64,000 bases of DNA, from positions 62,001 through 126,000 of the forward strand of contig NZ_JANFDA010000001.1 in assembly GCF_040493455.1 (NCBI RefSeq), read 5' to 3'. This document shows, in pieces, positions 18,639-28,297 of this stretch. Both the position numbers and the translations under genes were made by a program. Positions within the stretch are counted from its first letter, which is position 1; each line of letters begins with the position of its first letter. The notes below the pieces were generated by a model. The model was given only the letters and a program-made list of their open reading frames with translations, was not told the DNA's origin and did no database searches. The stretch is from Microcosmobacter sp040493455 (GTDB lineage Bacteria > Bacteroidota > Bacteroidia > Flavobacteriales > Flavobacteriaceae).

Positions 18639-19352
18639 ATGTTGCGAAAAATTGAATCTTTGCCTAATAACATCAGCATATTCATTGTAGAGGATGAACC
18701 GCTCATCAGTGCTACTATCGAAACCGCTTTGAGAAAAGCTGGTTTTAGAGTTATTGGTGATTCAGACAATTTTGAAGACGCTATACAATCTATAAAAAGT
18801 CTCAATCCCGATTTAGTCCTTATTGATATTCAGTTAGAAGGCCATAAAGATGGTATTCAATTAGCACAAGAGTTAGATACGATTTTTACGCCATACCTAT
18901 ACCTCACCTCACAAACTGACCCTGAAACTGTAGATCGTGTAAAAAACACCAATCCTCTAGGTTATATCGTAAAACCCTTTACAGAAGCAGGTCTCAGGAG
19001 CAATATTGAATTGGCTTGGCATAACTATTCCAAAGACCAAGGTGATTTTATTTTAATAAAAAGTTCAGGAAAATATTTCAGAATCAATCAAAAGGATATT
19101 CTTTATCTCAAAGCTTTTGACAATTATTGCTATGTTGTAACCAAAGCTAAAGAGTATCTATTGCCACACACTTTAAAGCATACTTATGAGCAACTAAACA
19201 ATGAACTGTTCGTGAAAGTACATCGTTCTTACGTCGTAAACATCTATTATATTCAGAGCATAGAGAAGAACAAAATAAAAGTCTATGATACTGATATTCC
19301 GCTGAGTGCTTCTCAGAAAACCAATTTGAGAATAAAGCTAGGCTACACTTAA
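18639..19352 (+). CDS. LytTR family response regulator
   Basis: A 237-residue regulator. The receiver domain (about 12-130) has the acid pocket VEDE, phosphoacceptor Asp63 in LVLIDIQLEG and Lys in GYIVKPF. The LytTR DNA-binding domain (about 140-235) has YLKAFDNYCYVVT and VKVHRSYVVNI. It should be phosphorylated by the kinase just upstream. Direct-repeat sites before this gene and before the next secreted protein make both likely targets. Confidence 0.92.
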   Translation: MLRKIESLPNNISIFIVEDEPLISATIETALRKAGFRVIGDSDNFEDAIQSIKSLNPDLVLIDIQLEGHKDGIQLAQELDTIFTPYLYLTSQTDPETVDRVKNTNPLGYIVKPFTEAGLRSNIELAWHNYSKDQGDFILIKSSGKYFRINQKDILYLKAFDNYCYVVTKAKEYLLPHTLKHTYEQLNNELFVKVHRSYVVNIYYIQSIEKNKIKVYDTDIPLSASQKTNLRIKLGYT

Positions 19353-19380
19353 TCGAGCATTTTTACACAATCTTTTCATT

Positions 19381-19410
19381 CACTAAAAAAACCTTTATAC
19401 TCGCTAAAAA
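19381..19410 (+). promoter_or_regulatory. Candidate LytTR binding site 2 (direct repeat, 21-bp period)
   Basis: CACTAAAAA at 19381-19389 and CGCTAAAAA at 19402-19410, 12 bp apart, each preceded by T. It matches site 1 at 18582 in sequence and period. It lies 88 bases before the S74 protein ORF. A TAACTTGG at 19438-19445 could be a weak -7 box. Confidence 0.6.
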
Positions 19411-19461
19411 CGTCATGACCGTCAGAGCATTAGGAGTTAACTTGGATTAGCTATTAATTAC

Positions 19462-19482
19462 TAGGCTTACGCCAAAAGCCTA
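19462..19482 (+). promoter_or_regulatory. 5' UTR hairpin before the S74 protein
   Basis: TAGGCTT-N7-AAGCCTA followed by A-rich DNA, 15 bases before the ATG at 19498. It may stabilise the mRNA or affect translation; there is no T run for termination. Confidence 0.35.
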
Positions 19483-19497
19483 AAAAATCTCTACATC

Positions 19498-22400
19498 ATG
19501 AAACGGCTTTTATTCTCATGCGCGTTAATATTATTGTATTCTTTATCAATTTCCTCTCAAGTTGGTATTGGTAACACTGACCCTAAAGCATCATTAGATA
19601 TCACTGCAACTAGTTTAACCAACCCAAGTAATGCAGATGGTATTCTTATCCCTAGAATAGATAATTTTCCGTCTACAAACCCAACTGTAGATCAAGATGG
19701 TATGTTGATTTTTATCACCGGAAACGGTACACCTACCAAAGGATTTTATTATTGGGACAATGGCACTACTAACTGGATTTCAATAGTTGGTGCCCGAGAA
19801 ATAAACGACTTATTAGATGGAAAAACTGACTCTGGGAACTCATCAGTTTTTCTAGGAACTGAAGCCGGATTTTCAGATAATAACGCTCTTAACAGAAATG
19901 TTGGAATTGGCTATCAAGTATTGCGTTCCAGCTCTAGTGGCAATAACAATAGTGCTGTAGGTTATCAATCATTAACAAGTAACTTAGTAGGGAATTTTAA
20001 TACAGCTTTTGGAAGCCAAGCATTACGTTCCAATACAAATGGTGTTTTGAATAGTGCCTTTGGAAGCCAAGCACTTTCCAATAATACGACTGGTATAAAT
20101 AATTTAGCCTTGGGAGCCAATTCGTTACTCAACAACTCTAGTGGTGACCAAAATACTGCTGTAGGATATAGAGCTGGCTTTTCTAATATTCTAGGAAATG
20201 CAAATGTTTTTCTTGGCTATCGCGCTGGAGAAAATGAAACAGGTAGTCATAAACTGTATATCGACAACACAAATGCGAATGCCAACAATGCATTACTTTA
20301 TGGCGAATTTGATAACAATATCCTCAGGGTCAATGGCGAATTGCAGTTAGGAAGTACAGTAGCCAACCGCTATAGTATGCCAATAGCTGATGGCACAAAC
20401 AATCAGGTTTTGGCAACAGACGGAACTGGCCAGCTCAATTTTGTTGATGCCTCTTCAGTATTTACAGACACAAATACAACTTATGATGGTTCCGATTTTG
20501 CCCTGAGTAACCAAGTCTTGCCTCTTGGACAATATGTGCGAGGCATAAGTGCTACTGGTACTTTAATTTCGGCTGTTGATCAAGATACCGACGACCAAAC
20601 ACTAAATCTGAGTGGTACTACTTTGAGCATAGCTGACGGCAATAGTGTTAATTTATCTTCAGTCATTGACGATGATTGGACAGATGTGGGTCCAGATATA
20701 GAACGACAAACTGGTAATGTTTACATAGGAAATAATCCAGGAACAAACAACCAATTATACATTAGTGATGACATCATTGATTGGGATGACACCAACTATT
20801 TTTTAGATCCTGATGGTGACAATCGTATTAACGAAATCCAATTCGATAATGGAACTATAGCCGATCCAAGTATCCGATTTACAGATCCAGATACAGGATT
20901 TTTTAGCCCAGCCAGCACCATTACAGCTTATTCAGCTAATGGAACTGAAGCATTTAGAATGCAAAACGATGGTGAGCTAAGTCTAGGATTAACTACTCCT
21001 ACACAATATAATTTGTCAATAAACTCACTCTCAGACACAAGACAAATACGAATTGGCAGTAACGCAAACAATGGCGAGGCCATTTATGTAACCCATGATT
21101 CTCAACAAGGTAATGCCGTAGAAATTAGAATGAATTCTACATTTACTCCATCATCACAGTCAGCACTCTCTCTGTATAATGTAATCGATGATGTCGATGT
21201 GGATATAGCAAGGTTTGAAACTGGCACGGCAAATACCTATGGTATTCGATCTGTAATCCCCATCACCTCATCAGGCGGAATAGAATATGGAATATACTCA
21301 GATTCACGATCAGCAAATGGTTATGCTGGGTATTTCCTTGGAAGAACTTCTCTAGGTATAGGAACAGGAAATCGCTATCTAATGCCAGAAACCGACGGTT
21401 CAAACAACCAAATAATGGCAACTAATGGTTTAGGACAAGTAAGCTTTGTAGATGCTTCATCTATTTTTACAGATACAGACGACCAAACTATTGATGTGCT
21501 AAACTTAAATGGCAATACACTAGAGATTTCTTTAGAGGATGATGGCGCTGCGACACAAACACTAGATCTATCGTCCCTATCTGGTGCACAAGAAATTAAT
21601 GATTTAACTGACGGTAAATCAGACAATGATGGTACGCAAAACTATTCTTCTCTTTTTTTAGGTTTTAATGCTGGAGCTGGAGATAATAGTAGTGATAACA
21701 AAAATGTTGGAATAGGATATTTTTCAATGAACGTCAATACTGTTGGTGAAGAAAACACGGCCATTGGTTATAGAGCATACGAATCTAACAGGGCAAGTCA
21801 GAATACTGCCGTTGGTTACTATGCTTTAAGAGGGGTCAACAATGTTAACTCTTCATATAATACTGCTGTAGGGCATTTAGCAATGGGGGGCTTTTTCGTA
21901 TCTACTTTTGCTGCAGAGAGCAATGTAGCTATTGGTGCAAGTGCCTTAGAAATTAATGCTCAAGGTGACTTTAATGTAGTAGTAGGCAGAAATGCAATGT
22001 CTAGCTCACAAGTGGGAAGTAGATCAGTCGCCATAGGATATAACACATTATCATCATTTACGGGTTCAGTTCCTAGTGTAGCAGTTGGCTACAACGCGCT
22101 AGCCAATTACTCTGGAAACTCTAACATAACAGCTATAGGAACGCAATCATTAGAAAATGCTTCAGATTGTATACGATGCACTGCAGTTGGTCATCAGACC
22201 TTGATGGGCAATACAACAGGAACAGACAATTTAGCAGTTGGTAACCGAGTTCTAGAATCTAACACCACAGGTAGCTGGAATATAGGAATTGGCGGACACT
22301 CACTAAATACTATATCTTCTGGAAGCCAAAATATTGCTATTGGTAATTTTGCTGGTGCTTACCATACTGGTAGCAATAGACTAATTATAGATAACTATAC

Positions 22401-24069
22401 AAGTTTTGCTGAAGCCAATGCCAGTAATGCAGTCCCATTGATTTATGGCGAGTTCGATAACAATATCCTTCGCACCAATGGTGAGTTTCAGGTAAATAAC
22501 CCTTCAACCACTGGATATGCGCTCCCAATTAATGATGGTTCCAATAATCAAATATTATCTACGGATGGTAATGGCCAAATCAGTTTCGTAGATGCACCAT
22601 CAGTATTTACCGATACAGATACTGATGACCAAACTATCGACGTGCTATCCCTAACAGGAACTACTTTAAATATCTCACTTGAAGATGATGGTGTCGCCAC
22701 ACAAACCTTAAATCTAGCCTCTTTACAAGATGGTACTGGAAATGATTGGACCACAACAGGAAATGCAGGCACTAATCCTTCAACAAATTTTATTGGCACA
22801 ACCGACAATCAAGACTTGTCTATCAGAACTAATAATGTTGAAAAAGTGCGCATCACTTCAAAAGGGCAAATCGAAACGACTCAATTACAATCTGTTTGGT
22901 TAGGCGAAAATGCAGGTAATGCTGTCACAGTAGGAACTAGGAATGTCTTAATTGGTCGAAATACCGGTTTAGCCCTAACCACAGGAATAGACAATACAGC
23001 CGTAGGTACTGTGAGTCTTACGTCTCTTGTTAATGGTGCTGATAATACTACGCTAGGGTTAGGCTCCTTAACTAATCTTACTTCTGGAGACGGGAATACT
23101 ATTCTAGGAGAGCAAGCTGCCGAAAACCTTTCAAGTGGGGATGATAATGTTGTTATAGGACATACTGCAGGTGAGAATATGGATGGCTCTTCAAATATAT
23201 TCATTGGAACCTCAGCAGGCCGATCCTTAACAGGAAACAATAAACTGGTCATTGACAACTCCGACAGTAGTACTTCATCTTTTATTTATGGTGAAATGGA
23301 TAATGAAATCCTTCGTTCAAACGCACAGTTTGAAGTAGTTCGCAACAGTGGAGCCACAATATCTCATATCGAATTGACCGAAACTCAAGTTAATGATGGC
23401 GCTCGTATTCGTTTTAATAATTCAGTTGAAACCAATAATACTTGGCTTATGTTTGGAAGAGCGGACAACACCGCATCTGAAAGTCGCTTCAATCTAAATC
23501 ATACGGGAACAGGTAATATTATTCATATAAGAGGTGACGGTCGAGTTGGTATTAATGATAATGCACCAACCTATGCTTTAGAACTTCCCAATAACACTAC
23601 TGCGTCAGTCGGCCAAGGACGCGCTAACGCTTGGGTAACTTATAGTGATGGTAGAGTGAAGCAAAATCAAGAAACATTGAACTATGGCTTAGATGAATTG
23701 CTGAAAGTTACCCCTAAGCGTTACAACCAACATAATGCAACTTTTGAAAATGGAAATTTAGTTTTAGACGCCAACAATTTCAAAAACAATATTGGTTTTA
23801 TCGCTCAAGAACTTATAGACATTATTCCTGAAGCAGTTTATAAGCCAAAAAATGACACAGAAGATTTATGGTCCGTAAACTACGAAAGCTTAATTCCTGT
23901 CGCTGTGCAAGCTATTAAAGAATTAAACACCAAAGTAGAAGATCTAAAACATGAAAATGAATTGCTCAAAAAACAACTAAAACAGTTAGAAAGTATCGAA
24001 GCTCGTTTATCGGCTTTAGAAAACGAAGGAAAAATATACACTACGGTTAAGGTCGTAAAGACAAATTAA
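19498..24069 (+). CDS. Large secreted repeat protein with C-terminal S74 autoprotease/chaperone domain
   Basis: A 1523-residue exported protein. A signal peptide (cleavage near SISSQ) is followed by QVGIGNTDPKASLDI, a common N-terminus of Bacteroidota tail-fibre-like proteins. The body has three blocks of YadA-head-like repeats (about 120-250, 715-975, 1130-1245; pattern NTAVGYxAL). Three linkers, starting near residues 292, 627 and 1007, carry DGxNNQxxxTxGxGQxxFVDA and FTDT. The C-terminal S74 domain (about 1375-1480) has SDGRVK with Ser1383 and Lys1388, the dyad that cuts the chaperone off after trimer folding. A coiled coil ends the protein. I see no T9SS C-terminal domain and no phage genes nearby. 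A trimeric surface fibre or adhesin is the best guess. Regulation by the upstream LytTR system is suggested by the site at 19381. Confidence 0.82.
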   Translation: MKRLLFSCALILLYSLSISSQVGIGNTDPKASLDITATSLTNPSNADGILIPRIDNFPSTNPTVDQDGMLIFITGNGTPTKGFYYWDNGTTNWISIVGAREINDLLDGKTDSGNSSVFLGTEAGFSDNNALNRNVGIGYQVLRSSSSGNNNSAVGYQSLTSNLVGNFNTAFGSQALRSNTNGVLNSAFGSQALSNNTTGINNLALGANSLLNNSSGDQNTAVGYRAGFSNILGNANVFLGYRAGENETGSHKLYIDNTNANANNALLYGEFDNNILRVNGELQLGSTVANRYSMPIADGTNNQVLATDGTGQLNFVDASSVFTDTNTTYDGSDFALSNQVLPLGQYVRGISATGTLISAVDQDTDDQTLNLSGTTLSIADGNSVNLSSVIDDDWTDVGPDIERQTGNVYIGNNPGTNNQLYISDDIIDWDDTNYFLDPDGDNRINEIQFDNGTIADPSIRFTDPDTGFFSPASTITAYSANGTEAFRMQNDGELSLGLTTPTQYNLSINSLSDTRQIRIGSNANNGEAIYVTHDSQQGNAVEIRMNSTFTPSSQSALSLYNVIDDVDVDIARFETGTANTYGIRSVIPITSSGGIEYGIYSDSRSANGYAGYFLGRTSLGIGTGNRYLMPETDGSNNQIMATNGLGQVSFVDASSIFTDTDDQTIDVLNLNGNTLEISLEDDGAATQTLDLSSLSGAQEINDLTDGKSDNDGTQNYSSLFLGFNAGAGDNSSDNKNVGIGYFSMNVNTVGEENTAIGYRAYESNRASQNTAVGYYALRGVNNVNSSYNTAVGHLAMGGFFVSTFAAESNVAIGASALEINAQGDFNVVVGRNAMSSSQVGSRSVAIGYNTLSSFTGSVPSVAVGYNALANYSGNSNITAIGTQSLENASDCIRCTAVGHQTLMGNTTGTDNLAVGNRVLESNTTGSWNIGIGGHSLNTISSGSQNIAIGNFAGAYHTGSNRLIIDNYTSFAEANASNAVPLIYGEFDNNILRTNGEFQVNNPSTTGYALPINDGSNNQILSTDGNGQISFVDAPSVFTDTDTDDQTIDVLSLTGTTLNISLEDDGVATQTLNLASLQDGTGNDWTTTGNAGTNPSTNFIGTTDNQDLSIRTNNVEKVRITSKGQIETTQLQSVWLGENAGNAVTVGTRNVLIGRNTGLALTTGIDNTAVGTVSLTSLVNGADNTTLGLGSLTNLTSGDGNTILGEQAAENLSSGDDNVVIGHTAGENMDGSSNIFIGTSAGRSLTGNNKLVIDNSDSSTSSFIYGEMDNEILRSNAQFEVVRNSGATISHIELTETQVNDGARIRFNNSVETNNTWLMFGRADNTASESRFNLNHTGTGNIIHIRGDGRVGINDNAPTYALELPNNTTASVGQGRANAWVTYSDGRVKQNQETLNYGLDELLKVTPKRYNQHNATFENGNLVLDANNFKNNIGFIAQELIDIIPEAVYKPKNDTEDLWSVNYESLIPVAVQAIKELNTKVEDLKHENELLKKQLKQLESIEARLSALENEGKIYTTVKVVKTN

Positions 24070-24113
24070 GCTTAGCTATTAATTGAAGTATTTTTACTCA
24101 ATTAAGTTTTGTT

Positions 24114-24148
24114 AGAAAGTCGTTTGTAGGGAGCGACTTTCTTTTTTT
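24114..24148 (+). terminator. Intrinsic terminator after the S74 protein
   Basis: AGAAAGTCG-N11-CGACTTTCT with a T-run directly after it, 45 bases past the stop and before the polA promoter. Confidence 0.85.
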
Positions 24149-24152
24149 ACTA

Positions 24153-24160
24153 TAGTTTTG
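24153..24160 (+). promoter_or_regulatory. -7 promoter box of polA
   Basis: TAGTTTTG fits TAnnTTTG and lies 34 bases before the polA ATG, right after the preceding terminator. Confidence 0.4.
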
Positions 24161-24194
24161 TTTTGTAGTTTTATAGTCTTCAACAATACAAATT

Positions 24195-27029
24195 ATGTCA
24201 GACCAAAAACGTCTTTTTCTTGTCGATGCTTATGCCCTTATTTTTCGTGGTTATTACGCATTCATCAAAAATCCACGAATCAATTCCAAAGGAACAGATA
24301 CATCAGCTATTTTAGGGTTTACCAACTCGCTATTAGATGTTATAAAAAGAGAGCGACCAGACCATTTAGCAGTATGCTTCGATAAAGGCGGAAGTGTAGC
24401 CAGAACCGAAATGTTTACAGAATATAAAGCTAACAGAGACGAAACTCCAGAGGCTATTAAAATTGCTGTCCCTTACATAGAACAAATCCTTAAAGCTATG
24501 AATATACCAATCATGGTCAAAGAAGGTTATGAGGCAGACGATATTATTGGTACACTAGCAAAGAAAGCCGAAAAGCAAGGCTATCAAACCTATATGGTTA
24601 CTCCGGATAAGGATTTTGCTCAGTTAGTAAGTGAAAACATTTTTATGTACCGTCCAGTTTTTGGCGGTGGTTATGAAACTTGGGGAATCCCTGAAGTACA
24701 GGCAAAATTTGAAGTTGAACGCCCAGAGCAAGTGATAGACTTTCTTGGCATGATGGGAGATTCTGTCGATAATATTCCAGGATTACCAGGTGTTGGAGAA
24801 AAAACAGCTAAAAAGTTCATTGGTCTTTATGGTAGCATGGAAGGACTTCTTGCCAATACACACGAACTCAAAGGTAAAATGAAGGAGAAGGTTGAAGCCA
24901 ATGCCGAATTGGGCATACTTTCAAAAGAATTGGCAACGATAATGTTGGACGTCCCAGTAGAATTTGATGAGGCAGATTTCGAAATGTGTGATCCAGACAT
25001 TGAAGGCGTTAAAAATATATTTCAGGAGTTAGAGTTCAGACGATTGACTGACAACTTCTTGAAAACATTTGCAGCTCCAGAAAATGGTGCCACAACTGCT
25101 CAACCAGAAGCCGCTAAAGCCACTCCAAAGAAAACCTCAACTGCTGGTGCAGGACAGTTTTCATTATTCGGTGGTGACGATCAAAGCACTACTGAAGCCA
25201 CTTCAGAATATACCAGAAAAACTGCCGACACCTCATCGCACTTCTATCAGTTTATAAACACAGAGTTATCCAAGAAGCTTTTCATGGAGCAACTTATGAA
25301 CCAAACTAGTGTTTGTTTTGATACTGAAACCACAGGAATTGACCCCATTACAGCAGAGCTTGTTGGGATTGCATTCTCTTGGGAAGCCGGTAAAGGCTTC
25401 TATCTTCCATTTCCAGAAGATAGAAACGTAGCGCAGACTCTAATTGAAGAATTACGACCTTTCTTTGAAAGTGAAACCATTGAAAAAATCGGTCAAAACT
25501 TAAAGTATGATGTTAAGGTACTTGCTAAGTACAACATCAACGTTAAAGGAAAGCTATTCGATACGATGTTGGCACATTACCTTATTAATCCAGATATGCG
25601 CCACAATATGGATGTGCTTGCAGAAACGTACCTCAACTATACACCTATTTCCATTGAAACTTTAATAGGCAAAAAAGGGAAGAATCAATTGTCTATGCGA
25701 CAAGTGCCATTAGATAAGCAAACCGAATATGCTGTAGAAGATGCCGACATCACATTGCAACTCAAAGAGCATTTTCAAGGTGAGCTTGGCGAAGCCAATA
25801 CCCAAACCTTATTTGATGATATAGAAGTGCCATTATTAAGAGTTTTAGCCGATATGGAGTTAGAAGGCATTAATCTCGATGAAGCGTTTCTTAAATCCCT
25901 TTCAGAAGAACTTGGTAACGATATTAAAACCCTTGAAGCAAAAATCTACGAAAAGGCAGGTGAAGAGTTCAATATTGCATCGCCAAGACAATTGGGTGTG
26001 ATCCTATTTGAAAAACTAAAACTTGTCGATAAACCCAAAAAGACCAAAACAGGTCAATACTCCACTGCAGAAGATGTATTGAGTTATTTGGCAAAGGATC
26101 ATGAAATCATTCAGAATATCCTAGACTTTAGAGGCTTATCGAAACTTAAAAGCACTTATGTTGACGCCCTACCAACACAAGTCTTAGAACAAACAGGACG
26201 TGTTCATACAGACTACATGCAAGCGGTTGCTGCAACAGGACGTTTGGCAAGTAATAACCCTAACCTTCAAAACATTCCGATACGAACAGAACGTGGTCGT
26301 CAAGTTCGTAAAGCATTTATCCCAAGAGATGAAAACCATACGTTGCTTGCTGCGGATTATTCTCAAATAGAATTACGAATTATTGCTGCTTTGAGTGAAG
26401 AAGACACCATGATTGATGCCTTTAAAAAAGGTGAAGATATTCATGCGTCTACGGCAGCCAAGGTCTTTAATGTCCCCATTGACGAAGTGACCAGAGAACA
26501 GCGTAGCAATGCCAAAACGGTTAACTTTGGAATCATCTATGGTGTCTCAGCATTTGGACTGAGTAACCAAACCGATTTATCGCGTAGTGAAGCCAAAGAG
26601 CTTATCGACACATATTATGCGACTTATCCTAAGCTACGCAACTTTATGAGCGAGCAGGTCGATTTTGCAAGAGACAATGGTTATGTACAAACCGTTTTAG
26701 GTAGACGTCGTTATCTTAAAGATATTAACTCTCGTAATGCTGTGGTTAGAGGTGCCGCAGAGCGAAATGCTGTGAATGCACCAATACAAGGAAGCGCGGC
26801 AGATATTATTAAACTTGCCATGATCAACATTCATAAGAAGTTGAGTGAAGGCGATTATAAAACCAAAATGCTGTTACAAGTTCATGATGAATTGGTATTT
26901 GATGCTTACAAGCCAGAACTTGATAAAGTGAAACAACTTATTAAAACTGAAATGGAAAGTGCCTATGAGCTGGCTGTGCCTTTAGACGTCGATATGGACA
27001 CAGGTGATAATTGGTTAGAGGCGCATTAA
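24195..27029 (+). CDS. polA: DNA polymerase I
   Basis: A 944-residue three-domain enzyme of normal length. The 5' nuclease is at about 1-290 (LFLVDAYALIFRGYYAF; VTPDKDFAQLV). The proofreading exonuclease at about 340-540 keeps its acidic residues (FDTETTGID; VEDADITLQL), so it should be active. The polymerase domain at about 560-944 has motif A DYSQIELRI, motif B RSNAKTVNFGIIYG and motif C LLQVHDELVFD. A Pro/Ala/Thr-rich linker (about 295-345) joins the first two domains. Used in DNA repair and Okazaki fragment processing. Confidence 0.97.
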   Translation: MSDQKRLFLVDAYALIFRGYYAFIKNPRINSKGTDTSAILGFTNSLLDVIKRERPDHLAVCFDKGGSVARTEMFTEYKANRDETPEAIKIAVPYIEQILKAMNIPIMVKEGYEADDIIGTLAKKAEKQGYQTYMVTPDKDFAQLVSENIFMYRPVFGGGYETWGIPEVQAKFEVERPEQVIDFLGMMGDSVDNIPGLPGVGEKTAKKFIGLYGSMEGLLANTHELKGKMKEKVEANAELGILSKELATIMLDVPVEFDEADFEMCDPDIEGVKNIFQELEFRRLTDNFLKTFAAPENGATTAQPEAAKATPKKTSTAGAGQFSLFGGDDQSTTEATSEYTRKTADTSSHFYQFINTELSKKLFMEQLMNQTSVCFDTETTGIDPITAELVGIAFSWEAGKGFYLPFPEDRNVAQTLIEELRPFFESETIEKIGQNLKYDVKVLAKYNINVKGKLFDTMLAHYLINPDMRHNMDVLAETYLNYTPISIETLIGKKGKNQLSMRQVPLDKQTEYAVEDADITLQLKEHFQGELGEANTQTLFDDIEVPLLRVLADMELEGINLDEAFLKSLSEELGNDIKTLEAKIYEKAGEEFNIASPRQLGVILFEKLKLVDKPKKTKTGQYSTAEDVLSYLAKDHEIIQNILDFRGLSKLKSTYVDALPTQVLEQTGRVHTDYMQAVAATGRLASNNPNLQNIPIRTERGRQVRKAFIPRDENHTLLAADYSQIELRIIAALSEEDTMIDAFKKGEDIHASTAAKVFNVPIDEVTREQRSNAKTVNFGIIYGVSAFGLSNQTDLSRSEAKELIDTYYATYPKLRNFMSEQVDFARDNGYVQTVLGRRRYLKDINSRNAVVRGAAERNAVNAPIQGSAADIIKLAMINIHKKLSEGDYKTKMLLQVHDELVFDAYKPELDKVKQLIKTEMESAYELAVPLDVDMDTGDNWLEAH

Positions 27030-27067
27030 TATATCAAAGCTATAGCTACAATTAAATCAAAATAAAA

Positions 27068-27439
27068 ATGAAAGTCACACCAGAAAAAAATGAACAGGTT
27101 GCCAATATGATATTTGGATCCATTTATCCTCTTTACCTTAATAGATTGGAGAAAAATGGTAGAACAAAAGAAGAACTCAACCAAGTTATAGAATGGTTGA
27201 CTGGTTATGATGATGACAAACTTCAAGCGCTAATTGAAGAGAAAGCTACTTTTGGAACATTTTTTCAAGAAGCAAAAATACATCCAAACGCACACTTGAT
27301 TAAAGGCGTCGTTTGTGGTTATCGCATTGAAGAGATAGAGGATGAATTTGACGTGTATAAGCAATGCAGGCGTATGGAAAAGCTGATTGATGAATTGGCT
27401 AGAGGCAGAAAAATGGAGAAGATCTTAAGGCAGGCTTAA
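27068..27439 (+). CDS. DUF2200 family protein
   Basis: A 123-residue soluble protein matching DUF2200 from end to end: IFGSIYPLYLNRLEKNGRTKEEL, then IEWLTGYDDDKL, VVCGYRIEEIEDEF and a basic end RGRKMEKILRQA. Function is unknown. It starts 38 bases after polA and is followed after 10 bases by a small membrane-protein gene. Confidence 0.8.
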   Translation: MKVTPEKNEQVANMIFGSIYPLYLNRLEKNGRTKEELNQVIEWLTGYDDDKLQALIEEKATFGTFFQEAKIHPNAHLIKGVVCGYRIEEIEDEFDVYKQCRRMEKLIDELARGRKMEKILRQA

Positions 27440-27449
27440 ACGACTTTAT

Positions 27450-27734
27450 TTGAAAAACACTCGATTAACACTAGGTTTTATTCAGATAGCCTTATCTCTT
27501 TTTTGGATATATCACATGGCTGACCTTTATTATAAATATCATTACACTGATAGTTTAGTCCCTTTTGTGTTCCCTGATTGGGTTTTATTAATTAATGTGC
27601 TTTTAAGTATTGTAAATATTTTTTATGGAATTAAGCTTGTAAAGGGCAATCTTACTTTACGAAAGAGTCATGCATTTTTTCTAATACTCATTGCCATTGG
27701 TTTATTAGTAAATAATTTATACCACATATTTTGA
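27450..27734 (+). CDS. Small three-helix membrane protein, unknown function
   Basis: A 94-residue protein from a TTG at 27450. The first ATG in frame (27516) would remove most of the first membrane helix, so the TTG is preferred. Three hydrophobic segments lie near 7-22, 44-62 and 74-92. No family recognised. It sits tightly between the DUF2200 and GNAT genes, probably one operon. Confidence 0.55.
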   Translation: MKNTRLTLGFIQIALSLFWIYHMADLYYKYHYTDSLVPFVFPDWVLLINVLLSIVNIFYGIKLVKGNLTLRKSHAFFLILIAIGLLVNNLYHIF

Positions 27735-27757
27735 GTTAAATGCATTCTTTCAGATAT

Positions 27758-28297
27758 ATGAACCTACAACCAACATTAGAAGATGGTTTAATAATCCTAA
27801 GACCTTTATATAAAGAGGACTATGATGCGCTTTATACTGTTGCTAAAGACCCTCTAATTTGGGAACAACACCCTTGTCCAAATCGTTATAAAAAAGAAGA
27901 CTTCTCTGCGTTCTTCGAAGAGTCTATTCAATCTAAAGGTGCATTAGTAGTTATCGACAAATCCAACAACACCATTATTGGAAGCTCGAGATATAAATCC
28001 ATAGATGGAGCTGATAACGCCATCGAAATTGGTTGGTCATTTTTATCCAGAGCGCATTGGGGCGGCAAATACAACAAGGCTATGAAAGTATTGATGATCG
28101 ATCATGCTTTTCAATTTATTGAAGATGTAGTTCTGTATATCGATGACACCAACTTACGTTCACAAAAGGCCGCTGAGAAAATTGGAGCTCAACGCATCAT
28201 TGATTCCAAAAAGCATCTACTACATTCTACTGCATCCATTTGGACATATTGCATCAACAAAAACAGTTGGAAAACAATTAAAGAAAAGTTTCTCTAA
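27758..28297 (+). CDS. GNAT acetyltransferase of the RimJ/RimL-like type
   Basis: About 179 residues from ATG 27758, which starts the family-like LEDGLIILRPLYKEDYDAL. An ATG at 27740 would add six residues and cannot be excluded. Motifs include IGSSRYKSI, EIGWSFLSRAHWGGKYNKAMK (the acetyl-CoA site) and DDTNLRSQKAAEKIGAQ. Small-molecule or protein N-acetylation is likely; the substrate is unknown. Its last 4 bases overlap the end of the convergent lipoprotein gene. Confidence 0.78.
   Translation: MNLQPTLEDGLIILRPLYKEDYDALYTVAKDPLIWEQHPCPNRYKKEDFSAFFEESIQSKGALVVIDKSNNTIIGSSRYKSIDGADNAIEIGWSFLSRAHWGGKYNKAMKVLMIDHAFQFIEDVVLYIDDTNLRSQKAAEKIGAQRIIDSKKHLLHSTASIWTYCINKNSWKTIKEKFL

Noticed and set aside
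19900..23250. Repeated DNA that could suggest a CRISPR array or tandem satellite
   Set aside because: The repeats keep a reading frame, vary in length and encode YadA-head-like motifs of one protein.
19498..24069. S74 protein as a prophage tail fibre
   Set aside because: It has a signal peptide, and no capsid, tail, lysis or integrase gene is nearby.
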